From NCBI GenBank assembly GCA_036939975.1, contig JALLPB010000388.1, forward strand, positions 1-16,905: a stretch of DNA of 16,905 nt, in the 5' to 3' direction. The position numbers and the translations under genes are program-made. Shown here piece after piece: positions 1 to 7,929 of this stretch (positions are counted from its first letter, which is position 1; each line of letters opens with the position of its first letter). Source of the stretch: Cyclostephanos tholiformis. Its lineage: Eukaryota > Bacillariophyta > Thalassiosirophyceae > Thalassiosirales > Thalassiosiraceae. Under the pieces are notes generated by a model that did not search any database, was not told the origin of the DNA, and worked only from the letters and a program-made list of their open reading frames with translations.

Positions 1-89
1 ATATTGATCAGGATGTCATTTTTGTAGTTGGGCACACCCCCAGAGCGTCCTCCACGACCTCCTCGGGCTTGGCTATCGGAGTCCACGAT
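1..89 (-). CDS. Possible partial exon, basic glycine/arginine-rich then SANT-like start
   Basis: On the minus strand, position 89 down to the left edge is open and reads as an acidic-Ser stretch, a Gly/Arg-rich linker (about ARGGRGGRSGG) and then VPNYKNDILIN. An in-frame TTCCAG lies just before position 89 and would serve as a splice acceptor; upstream in the same frame there is a TAG near 180 and no ATG, so this would be an internal exon or one with an unseen start. The motif resembles the beginning of SANT/Myb-like domains found in multicopy, transposon-associated genes of diatoms and oomycetes. That resemblance is from memory and only about 30 residues are visible. CpG content here is normal, unlike the DNA immediately to the right, which favours a real coding or younger unit. 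It may equally be a chance open frame. Confidence 0.3.
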   Translation of the reverse strand, partial: MVDSDSQARGGRGGRSGGVPNYKNDILIN

Positions 90-207
90 CTGGAACGAAA
101 TCTGGAACAAAATCTGGATCGCAAAAAAATCTGGATTGGTTGGCCGGCCAACCGATCCAGATTTGTTACAAAATGACTAAAAGTACGTCATGTAAACAAT
201 CTGGACT
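88..207 (+). repeat. ATCTGGA short direct-repeat array
   Basis: ATCTGGA occurs at 88, 100, 112, 129 and 199 on the plus strand, with a TCTGGAAC relative at 223 and one inverted copy at 155-161. The first four are spaced 12, 12 and 17 bp apart. The regular spacing is iteron-like and could be protein-binding sites, for example subterminal transposase sites, or decayed tandem repeats. No function is proven. Confidence 0.6.
127..164. repeat. 38-nt near-perfect palindrome
   Basis: Two 19-nt arms, 127-145 and 146-164, meet without a spacer and match except for one T/G pair (position 137 opposite 154). The core GGTTGGCCGGCCAACC is a perfect 16-bp palindrome. Each arm contains one ATCTGGAT unit of the neighbouring repeat array, so palindrome and array belong to the same structure. 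Confidence 0.8.
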
Positions 208-244
208 CACTAAAAAAAGAACTCTGGAACAAAAATCCCGCTAA

Positions 245-1370
245 AAAAGGCACAAAACACAAAAAAACGATTCCTGTCCTGGGTGCCCCTACATACACAT
301 GGTTTGGTATAAATCAGAGTATGGATGGCATGGGATGATTGCAACTTATTGACATTGATGCTCTACATGCAACATCAATGATTCTGATGCAAAAAATTGG
401 AGTGGAATAACAATAAATTATCTTTGTCGGCTGCCTGAACATATTATTTTCTAATTGTGTCAATATCAACGGATACTCATCTTGGAGTTCCATCCAATCA
501 ATGTAGAATTGATGTAGTTGGACACTTTGAATTGATTAGGTATGTTCTCATCAATCATGCAGAAGCTAGCAGCTGATGTTAATGTAGGAGCAGGACTAAT
601 AGGAGAGGTAGTTGTTCCTCACATTTTACCATAATTTTTCTACCCTCTTCAGCACCTGTGGGGCTGCAAAATTAGGATAGAAGGGAATGTCTCCCAGATT
701 GGGGGGGGCAATGAACAGGGCAAGTTTGATAAGTGTGCACATTGTTGAGTTGTTGGATCCATCACCAGCCCTGACTAACCACGTATGAGGTTTTGGATGT
801 GTTTCTACAAGGCCCAAATCTTCATGTCATCAGGGCGGGGCATCACTGAAAGAAAGACTATAAGCTGAGGATTCATCTCTGATTGCAAAAAAAGTCACAT
901 GTGTACAAGGGTGGCAAACTAATGAATGCTACTGACTAGAACTGCTGGTGTCCAATGAAGTGATAGCAATTACACAAAGATTGTGTTGGTCAGTTTATGA
1001 CTCTATTAACCAATCAGGTGATAGCCAAAGCCACCAACTCCCAAAAATGTAAGGTGAGTCAACTTGCAGAATGTAGTTTGCCAAATTAAAGACACTTTTT
1101 TATCTACTAAATTTCTCTAATCACTAAGCAAACAACAATCACTTCATGCTTGTGAGTTCACCATGACATTAATATTCTCCTACCATAGTAGTCAGCATTG
1201 CCATTGTATGCCAGGTAACTCCTCTATTGATGTTGTCATGCATGAAATATTTCATCGCCCCATGCTGCCCAGCATAGCACTGTAGGTTTTTGTATTGCAG
1301 GAAATGAGAGCATTGATGATTGCTTGATGGCAGGTGCCAACAAAAGCAGGCAGATGATGAAGTAGGTAGA
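245..1370. other. Non-coding, CpG-depleted tract
   Basis: No open frame here looks like a protein; the few that exist lack an ATG or are low in complexity. There are few CpG dinucleotides and many TG and CA. Small items: an 8-bp inverted repeat (353-360 with 373-380, CATTGATG) and a run of eight G at about 699-706 like others scattered through the left 6 kb. I see no RNA gene. Confidence 0.6.
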
Positions 1371-1443
1371 GGTCAATGGAGTGGGTGATAGGCGATAGGG
1401 TTGAGGGGTTATGATGATGATGATGATGATGAGGAGGAGGAGG
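1371..1443 (+). repeat. Local duplication copy 1 with (ATG)7 and (AGG)n
   Basis: Positions 1371-1434 align without gaps to 1595-1658 at an offset of 224. Outside the trinucleotide run I count 9 mismatches in 40 positions, mostly transitions. The segment ends in seven ATG triplets (1411-1431) followed by AGG triplets. The opposite strand reads as polyhistidine, which is an artefact of the microsatellite and not a gene. Confidence 0.65.
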
Positions 1444-1450
1444 GGCCATC

Positions 1451-1580
1451 ATCATCCAAGAGACAAGGAGGGCTTTAGCAACAATGAAGGGTGTTGAGGA
1501 GAAACACAACAAACAACAGTCACTGATGGGGGGGGCAAAAAGAGGGGCAAGGCAATCATGTCATCTAAGATGGCAAAGAC
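1451..1580 (+). repeat. Dispersed repeat A, copy 1
   Basis: The first 80 bp (1451-1530) align without gaps to 6051-6130 with 9 mismatches. Similarity continues after a small indel to about 1580, where ATCTAAGATGGCAAAG matches ATCTAAGACGGCGAAG at 6173-6188. Both copies are in the same orientation. No coding potential or terminal inverted repeats are visible. Where the copies differ, this copy carries TG or CA in place of CG. Confidence 0.8.
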
Positions 1581-1594
1581 CTCTTTGTTATGGA

Positions 1595-1658
1595 GGACAA
1601 TGGAGCAGGTAATGGGCAATGGGGTTTAGGGGTCATGATGATGATGATGATGAGGTGG
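1595..1658 (+). repeat. Local duplication copy 2 with (ATG)6
   Basis: Partner of 1371-1434, again ending in ATG triplets (1635-1652). Two aligned dinucleotides show CpG-decay-type differences: TG at 1382 opposite CA at 1606, and CG at 1393 opposite CA at 1617. Confidence 0.65.
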
Positions 1659-1735
1659 CATCAGAAGCAGAACGATGCCCCTTACTCCCTTAAAATGGTG
1701 GTAGCTGGGGTATTCATGCCCCTAACTAGGCTGTG

Positions 1736-1917
1736 CATTCCTCTTTTGGTTCACTCCTCTTTTGGGGGGACAGGAACATGGAGCAGGATTCCTGTTCCTC
1801 TTAGGATTCCTGCGGGATCTTTAAGGAAGATGTCTGATGTTCCTCGTTTTCTACAGGCAGGAACACTAGTTCCACTTAGGAACAGGAGCGGATTCTTTTT
1901 TAATTGAGAGGAATCCT
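1736..1917 (+). repeat. Dispersed repeat B, copy 1 (degenerate, foldback-like)
   Basis: A segment rich in CCTCTTTT, AGGAAC and AGGAATCCT words, including two CCTCTTTTGG units (1740-1749 and 1756-1765). Its core 1839-1874 aligns without gaps to 4383-4418 with 7 mismatches in 36. The words are mutually complementary, so the strand can fold on itself. It is possibly a worn miniature transposable element; no target-site duplication is recognisable. Confidence 0.5.
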
Positions 1918-3480
1918 GCTTACCTACATGCATAGCAGTAGTAGGTCCACAGGTCAGTTTCCGCCATTTTTATTCTGCCCTCCCGGCAGTGCAACACTGT
2001 GCTAACAACAAATAATGCACAATGAAATTATTTTTCTGCTTCTGCATGACAAATCACCTTGCATACCTTCGATCATTTAAAAAGACTGCTCCTTCCCAAC
2101 AGAAGTGTCTGGACCTCAGTTTTTTGTTGCTTGATGCACCCCAGGAGATTTTGCATGAGCCCATCACCAGTCTTGGTGGTGCAAAAAATCACACAAGGCA
2201 TGCCACTCCTTCCACAGCCCCCCCTCCTGCAATTCAATCCATCCTTCTCCCACCCCTCCCACTGCAAAATATATAAAACATGTCAGGTCATGTTAGAGTG
2301 AAGATGTTGAAGGGGTGGAGTGGGGGTATCAAAGGTAAGTTATATTAATATAAAATATTATTTGTTCTTAGCATCATCAATCTTACCATTGCTTTGATTA
2401 AATAGCCATGTGTTCAAATGCAGGGGATGCGGGGCAATGGGAATGGATTATCAGGTGGCATGTGTGAAATGGGGTATCCAAATTGCACCACCAACAAAGC
2501 TGAGGTCTCCATTGTCTTGGCTGTTGCAGCCAAGGTCACTTCAAACTGTGCAGAAATTGACACTTGACAATAACATTAAAACAACAATCAACTGACAAAG
2601 TGGAAGAGGAGATGTGACATGGAGTGGTGGGGAACCATGAGGTGAGCAAAGTCAGGTAAGGAAGGACCTGGGATGGTTGGGGCGTGAGATGGATGGTGAG
2701 AATATATATTTTTATTCTCCTATTATTATTATATTATTCCATCAGTGCCCCTGTTCTTACCATTTCTTTATCAATATAATAGTCATACACTCAAACACAG
2801 GCAGCAACAGTAACAGCTTGTTGGTTGGCACCGAAGAAGCAATCATTCACTGTTTTAATTGTGGGGGGTCTCTTGATGAGCCACGAGATGTTTCAGTTGA
2901 CGCTGTTCTTGGCTTAAAAGCAACAAGCAACCCAATCATGGTTACCCGGCACAACTGGCAATGGGGGGGCAACAGGGAGGACAGAAGTGAGTTGGGAAAG
3001 ATGGCATCAGTGTGGAGACAAAGGTGAGGATGGGGGATGAAACAATCAACTGAGGCAATGTCAATAGGAATGGATGACACAATTGATAGTCTTCCTGGGC
3101 AAGCTGGCGGAAAGGAAAAAGAAAACATTGTGCTGCTAGAATGATATATGCTGACCTTAAATTTTTGGAATTTTTATTGCAGAAAACCCAAAAGCAAAAA
3201 GAAATGATGCTTCAGTTACGACTCCCAAAACTGTAAGACTTGTGTATTTGCAGTTTGATAATTAATTTTTCTTTCACTTTAGTATTGTTGTCTTTAATTG
3301 TCATCTCGTTAATATTGCTGATGTTTGCCTTAGCATCTTTGTTGCGCCATTGTCATCACATGGCATGTGCATATTCGAAAATGGAGTCACATTCAACAAT
3401 CAATGGCACAACAAGTGCTACCCCTTGTCATCATCATACCACCCCTTGCTGTTGTCACACACCTCATTGCCATGCCACCC
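1918..3480. other. Non-coding, CpG-depleted tract
   Basis: No recognisable gene. Two A/T-rich, intron-like stretches (about 2331-2440 and 2698-2812) end in similar words (TCTTACCATT, then CAAATGCAGG or CAAACACAGG), which hints at old duplicated modules. The stretch after the second reads as an open frame to 3027 with CFNCGGSLDEP, but I recognise no family. Polypurine G-runs recur, for example near 2963. Confidence 0.45.
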
Positions 3481-4115
3481 CTTGCCATACCACCTGCCCC
3501 TCCTAGTCACGTCACCGTCTCTCTTGTCGTGCTGCACCTCAATTGTGCTGGCTGGTTGTTGCATCAACTTGTTTGTTGTGCCAACATCTCTTCAGAGCTC
3601 AATGGGGGGAGGGGCATTGAAATCCCCTCACTTGGCAGTATGGCCTCACGGGCGGCATCCATCCACGGACAGTTCCAATGTTCCATCTCCCTCTTGTTCA
3701 ATGAAGCCTTGGCAAGGTTACTGGTGAACATGGGAGTTTGGCCCCAAATGAGGAGGGACAACGATGGCATCACCCCCCCTTATAAAGGAGGGGAGTCATC
3801 ATTTCGAAGGGGGCAGGGGTGGAGTCCCACCGAGAGCACTTCAGATGGCCATCAGTGTTGCGACCCTGGACAAGCAACGTGGATGACGGATCAGTCCCCC
3901 TGCCAATTCTGTTGCATGACATTTTCAAGGGGGTGGCATCCCAGCTTTTTCCTATTACAAGTGGCATGGCATCAGAGTCACGCGATGATTTGGTCCTCCC
4001 AAATGCCAATACCAGGGTCGCATCCAATTGCTTGCTATGTCATGCTGCTGCAACTGTGGCGAATGTCACAGATGTCATGATCCACCGCCCAAAAGCGATT
4101 GATCCCAATTGGTGA
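3481..4115. other. Open-frame pocket of unknown nature
   Basis: Here CpG rises to roughly 18 in 635 bp, against 3 in 720 bp further left. A plus frame stays open from the 3360s to 4080 and other frames on both strands are open for 70-100 codons. The frame has no convincing ATG start, the product is rich in Pro, Ser, Cys, Trp and Met with no domain I recognise, and no splice-based extension is obvious. It could be a remnant of a transposon gene or a low-stop-frequency artefact of composition. Confidence 0.3.
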
Positions 4116-4215
4116 TGACATTGCCTCCCCTGTCAGTGAAATCCTTTGTCATGGTTGTAGTTTCTTGTGTGTTTTTGTGTGTGATGATAACACATAACAT
4201 GATTCTCACCTCTCA

Positions 4216-4277
4216 CCAAAAGGACATTTACTGGTTTCTACCTAAATTATCGATGAGATCAGTAAATGTCCTTTTGG
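4216..4277. repeat. 18-bp perfect inverted repeat with 26-nt loop
   Basis: Arms 4216-4233 and 4260-4277 are exact reverse complements (CCAAAAGGACATTTACTG and partner). As RNA, the stem would extend inward about 5 more pairs, with G-U pairs, to about 4238/4255. It lacks a T-run typical of terminators. It may be a hairpin RNA precursor or a small foldback element. Confidence 0.8.
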
Positions 4278-4307
4278 CGGAAAATATCTTATTTGTCAAA
4301 ATTCAGC

Positions 4308-4441
4308 TTCCTCTAAAAAGAGGAACAAGTTTTGCCTACTTTGTATGTTGGTATGTACTCGTTCCTCTCAAAAGAGGAATGTGTTCCTATTTTTCAGAAT
4401 GCAGGAACCCTAGTTCCAATATGAGATTCCTTAGGAATCCT
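4308..4441 (+). repeat. Dispersed repeat B, copy 2, with twin hairpins
   Basis: Relative of 1736-1917. It holds two identical-arm hairpins, TTCCTCT-N4-AGAGGAA, at 4308-4325 and 4362-4379, and a 15-nt palindrome GATTCCTTAGGAATC at 4425-4439. Just beyond the right end, GAATGTACAGCCTAG (4446-4460) is the near reverse complement of CTAGGCTGTGCATTC just left of copy 1 (1726-1740), as if these were opposite terminal repeats of one family. Confidence 0.5.
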
Positions 4442-5707
4442 AACTGAATGTACAGCCTAGGCCCCTAAATTGGGCCTATGAGCCTTTAACAGCTTAACAG
4501 CTATGTTGGACTTTCATGAGCATCCACTTTCTACAGTAGCTAGATAGTACCATATTTTCTCAGCAAATTTTTGTCCACTCACAGAATTTGATAGCGCATT
4601 GAATGCAAAAGAACCTCAGCTTTTGCATGGTATTTTCCTATTTTTGAGGAGCTCTTTAGATTGATGATATTTGAGGAGCATTTCGCCACACATTTTTTGT
4701 GCTTGTTAAAAATACTTTGTTTGTGAGTTGTGTTGAATGGTAGATTTTGGCTCTCTAAGTTTATTTTTTGGTAGAACTTATTGTTCCTATGTAGAAATCT
4801 CATATATCCCTACCAAAAAGTACGAGTTTTCTCCCACCAAAACAGAGATAGCTGTTAAGCTGTTAAATGGACTTAAATTGTTGTTCTCCTTTCTATTTCT
4901 TATTTTGCATCAACTTTCTATTTCCAGAAAATGGGATACATGAAAAAATGAAAATGTTAGGTTGAATATTCAATTTTCTTCCTTTTTCATTTTTCTCATA
5001 TACTGTATTCTGATGAAGATGGTGCATAAAAATTCAATAAATTCAGCCTTTCACTCCTTTAAGGGATTTGCATTGCAACTTAGAAACCAACTAGGAAGAT
5101 ACAGTTGTAGTAGGAGTGATTGTGAAAGAAAAAAAGCTGAGTCTATATTTTATACCATACTAACCTATATATGTAGGGTTTTTATTTGAATCCTCTGAGA
5201 CCAATGGTGAACTCTCAAAACCAACCGCCACTCCACAAAAAAAACATGACACCATGGTCCCTTGCCACCCACTGTCCTCCAGTGGCTTCAATTTTGAAGA
5301 TAAGTCCAATCGTCATACGTTACACAGTAGTCCTTGATCTTTGTGACATGATGATGTATTTTTTTATGGAAAACCAACACTATTCTTTATTTTATTGAAT
5401 ATTATGATGTAGGCCGAAGAGGACAAAAGGTAAGTTTTTATAGCTATTTTATGTGCTTTTTCTAGGCCACTGCATCAAATCTATGCGCACTAACCCCAGT
5501 TATCTGCCATTATTCTTTAGCAACACCACCCTTGTTCTCATCATGTTTCGGCTTGATTTTGGATGGGGGGAAGGGGCCGCCATGGTTGACATGTCTTCAG
5601 AGGTATGATATGTTTTTGTTGGTAAGTATCATAGCATCGTAGAGTAATTCAGACATGTAGAATAAAAATACTTAAAAAAACATGTGTTAAATGTAGATTA
5701 GTCACAC
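4442..5707. other. A/T-rich non-coding tract
   Basis: No plausible gene. A 7-bp hairpin TAGGCCC/GGGCCTA lies near 4458-4478. The open frames present lack convincing starts and are low in complexity. A GCCGCCATGG start-like context at 5576-5585 opens only eight codons. Confidence 0.5.
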
Positions 5708-5791
5708 CATCCAAATTGGTTTGGATGGGTGCAAAGCATCGTTTCTCACTGGAAAAGTGTGAGAAATAATTCTGCTTTGCACCCATCCAAA
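5708..5791. repeat. Long compound hairpin with a competing arm
   Basis: Arms 5720-5738 and 5773-5791 are perfect 19-nt reverse complements (TTTGGATGGGTGCAAAGCA and partner). Inside them, TTTCTCAC and GTGAGAAA form a further 8-bp stem around a 9-nt loop. Just upstream, CATCCAAA (5708-5715) can pair instead with TTTGGATG (5720-5727), so the left arm has two possible partners. Confidence 0.8.
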
Positions 5792-6050
5792 AAATGAACA
5801 ACTGAAAAAATTCAAACACTACACATTTGTAGGAACCAGTATGAAATATTTGTTGCTGCCTCCTCTACATAGCTAAGAATTGGTATGAAATTTGATCTTA
5901 TGACTTAGTTAAGCCGAACTAATATTTAAAAGAAAACCATTATTATCACCTTGGAAAACTCATAAAAATTAGCTAACCTAGGGGCACAAGAGTACGTTTT
6001 TTCATGCCCCATCAAAATCACCTTGCCATCAGTATCTAATAGGGGTGGCC

Positions 6051-6190
6051 ATCATCCAAGAGACATGGAGGGCTTTAGCAATGATGAGGGGTAGTGAGGA
6101 GAAACACAACAATCAACAGTTGCTGATGGGGGGGGGATGGAGGGGCATGGTAATCACAATGATGATCACGATATCTAAGACGGCGAAGGC
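6051..6190 (+). repeat. Dispersed repeat A, copy 2
   Basis: Partner of 1451-1580 at offset 4600 (4610 after the indel). It keeps CG at 6181 and 6184 where copy 1 has TG and CA. It ends where CpG density returns to the level of the genes on the right, so it marks the right boundary of the decayed tract. Confidence 0.8.
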
Positions 6191-6580
6191 CTTGGCAATG
6201 ACAACACACTCAAGAGGTCAACACTAATGAGAAAAATATAGTTCGTCGGCCGACAATGGGATCTGCTGTCACATCCCCTTGTCCTCCTCCTCATTGTGTG
6301 CCTCACACCCTGCTGCTACCATCGGATCACTCCACGTGGGAATATGTCGGTGGTCATACTGGCACAAGTCACATGATAGCCGGGCTCTGTACACGTGGAG
6401 GCAGTGGCAGGGACCTTAAGTTGGTAGCCGCCATAGAGGATCAAGCTCAGAATTACCTATCCGAACCCTTTTATTTTCGAACGATGTTTTCGACGGCAAA
6501 TACAAACGGAGACGAAGTCGATCGCCGCCCTTATTTCTCTTTAATAAAGACAACGTGCATTGCTGCTCTCTTTACTATCC
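6191..6580 (+). promoter_or_regulatory. Upstream region of the TrmH-family gene, with two CACGTG boxes
   Basis: CpG density rises sharply here. CACGTG, the core of bHLH and bZIP (G-box/E-box) sites, occurs at 6333-6338 and 6392-6397, about 250 and 190 bp before the ATG at 6581. A 10-bp palindrome GTCGGCCGAC lies at 6245-6254. An ATG-started frame of 138 codons (6256-6672) runs through this region and over the start of the methyltransferase gene. Its product has no recognisable domain; if transcribed it would act as an overlapping upstream reading frame. Confidence 0.4.
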
Positions 6581-7858
6581 ATGTTCTCCCTCAATCGGAT
6601 GTTTCTTCCACTATGCATGTTTACAAATTGCCAAGCCCAAATGCAATCAGGGCGGTCGCTTTTTTTCAATAGGTTGTTGATGTCATCATCACCAACACAA
6701 AAAATATTAACACCTACTACGAGCGGTTTTGTACCTTCATCAAAACTTGTCCACGCACAAGCCGGCTACTGCAGGATTGCACCAAAATTAGCTTCATCGA
6801 CGTCAACTACCAACTGGGAGCACATAAGGAACCACAAAACCTCCAAAACAGTTAAGCTGTTCAAATCAGTCCATCGTGCAAATAAGTCCAAGAGGTCCGA
6901 ATTAGGATTGACAGTCGCTGAGGGAGTGCGTCTAGTCTCTGACATCTTATCGAATGAGAAATCTCGACTACTTGTTCGTAGGGTTGTTGTATCGGAGTCT
7001 TTGCTAAGTGGTTATAATGATGGAGCAGAAGGAAATCCTTCAGATCAACATAAAGAGCAGTTACAGCACTGGCTTCATATCATTGACGAGGAATCGAGAC
7101 AACGAAATTCAGTATCAGGTGATCACACAGACAGTGGAACGTGCGAACATGCATGCTTTATCAACGTAGGAACAGATGAAGTTGTTGCCGCATGCTCCGG
7201 TACCGTAACCTCTCAGGGAATTGTGGCTTTGATAGCCATACCCCCTCCGTACAGTTTATCATTTACTTCATCTGCTGTTACGGGAAGTGAGATTAGCAAC
7301 GTGTTGCCACCATTTTACCTAATTCTTGATGGCCTATCAGACCCCGGCAATGTTGGCACTCTCTTACGGTCGTGTGCCGCTTCGTATGCGACAGCTTTGA
7401 TTCTTCTGCCGGGCGGTTGTGATGTGTGGAATCCTAAGGCTGTGCGCTCATCAATGGGTGCATCATTCCGTGTTCCTATTTTAGACATAAGTACGATTGG
7501 CGAAAATGAAGAGCCATTTGAACAGGTCATGTCTTTCTTGGCGCGCTGTGGTGTTACTAGTAACCGGGTGTATGCTGCAACTATGGAGGACGCCGGTGAT
7601 AGTGCGAGTCTTGCTTACCATGATGTCGACTTCACAAGGTCGGGAGGAGGAGCAGCTATTATTTTGGGCAGAGAAGGCGAAGGTTTGCGAAGTGAAGTGC
7701 GCGATGCTGTCAAATCAGGCAAGATATCAACTGTTCACGTGCCCATGGCCCCGGACACGGAAAGCTTGAATGCCGGAGTTGCTGGCAGCGTCATAATGTT
7801 TGAGAGGATGAGACAGTTATTCTCTTCAAGGGAAGAGAGAAATGTGCAGCCCGAGTAA
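6581..7858 (+). CDS. SPOUT-class (TrmH/SpoU family) RNA 2'-O-ribose methyltransferase, MRM3-like
   Basis: Predicted 425 residues, no intron. An N-terminal extension with a hydrophobic and Arg/Phe-bearing start (MFSLNRMFLPLC) is followed by an L30e-like substrate-binding part (about 80-220, with TVAEGVRLV and SQGIVALIAIPP) and the knotted SAM-binding domain (about 245-412). All three SpoU motifs are seen: LDGLSDPGNVGTLLRSCAA (Asn and catalytic-type Arg), ILGREGEGL, and VPMAPDTESLNAGVAGSV. The piece GCDVWNPKAVRSSMGASFRVPI-like resembles mitochondrial MRM3, which methylates a guanosine of large-subunit rRNA; the exact substrate is inferred. The extension suggests mitochondrial import; the diatom plastid ASAF motif is not seen. 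The frame also reads upstream to a TTG, but 6581 is the first ATG; later in-frame ATGs at 6599, 6617, 6641 and 6680 are alternatives. It is convergent with POP1, with 71 bp between stop codons. Confidence 0.88.
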   Translation: MFSLNRMFLPLCMFTNCQAQMQSGRSLFFNRLLMSSSPTQKILTPTTSGFVPSSKLVHAQAGYCRIAPKLASSTSTTNWEHIRNHKTSKTVKLFKSVHRANKSKRSELGLTVAEGVRLVSDILSNEKSRLLVRRVVVSESLLSGYNDGAEGNPSDQHKEQLQHWLHIIDEESRQRNSVSGDHTDSGTCEHACFINVGTDEVVAACSGTVTSQGIVALIAIPPPYSLSFTSSAVTGSEISNVLPPFYLILDGLSDPGNVGTLLRSCAASYATALILLPGGCDVWNPKAVRSSMGASFRVPILDISTIGENEEPFEQVMSFLARCGVTSNRVYAATMEDAGDSASLAYHDVDFTRSGGGAAIILGREGEGLRSEVRDAVKSGKISTVHVPMAPDTESLNAGVAGSVIMFERMRQLFSSREERNVQPE

Positions 7859-7929
7859 TTCGATACGATACACCACAACCTACATTTCCTCTTTCAAACA
7901 AGATTAAGTGATTAGATAGTGTTGCATAA

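Noticed and set aside
626..817. Small minus-strand frame (APPNLGDIPFYPNFAAP)
   Set aside because: It begins at a TTG, not ATG, has no homologue I recognise and lies in CpG-decayed DNA.
1252..1512. Minus-strand frame with a histidine run
   Set aside because: The His run is the reverse of the ATG microsatellite and the rest lies in repeat A and low-complexity DNA.
2677..3027. Plus-strand frame with CFNCGGSLDEP, possible zinc-binding exon
   Set aside because: Only one Cys pair is present, the first half is A/T-rich intron-like sequence, and no family is recognisable.
3770..3800. TATAAAGG flanked by C and G runs as a TATA box or terminator
   Set aside because: No gene follows in a fitting position; the base runs make such matches likely by chance.
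5430..5465. GTAAGT ... CTAG, intron-like
   Set aside because: At 36 nt it is too short for a spliceosomal intron like those seen in the genes here, and no coding flanks exist.
5576..5608. GCCGCCATGG translation-start context
   Set aside because: The frame ends after eight codons and no donor leads to a plausible exon.
1..6200. tRNA genes, rRNA or CRISPR-like arrays in the left part
   Set aside because: By eye I found no B-box-like GGTTCGAATCC with a clover-leaf context, no rRNA landmark and no regularly spaced identical repeats with unique spacers.
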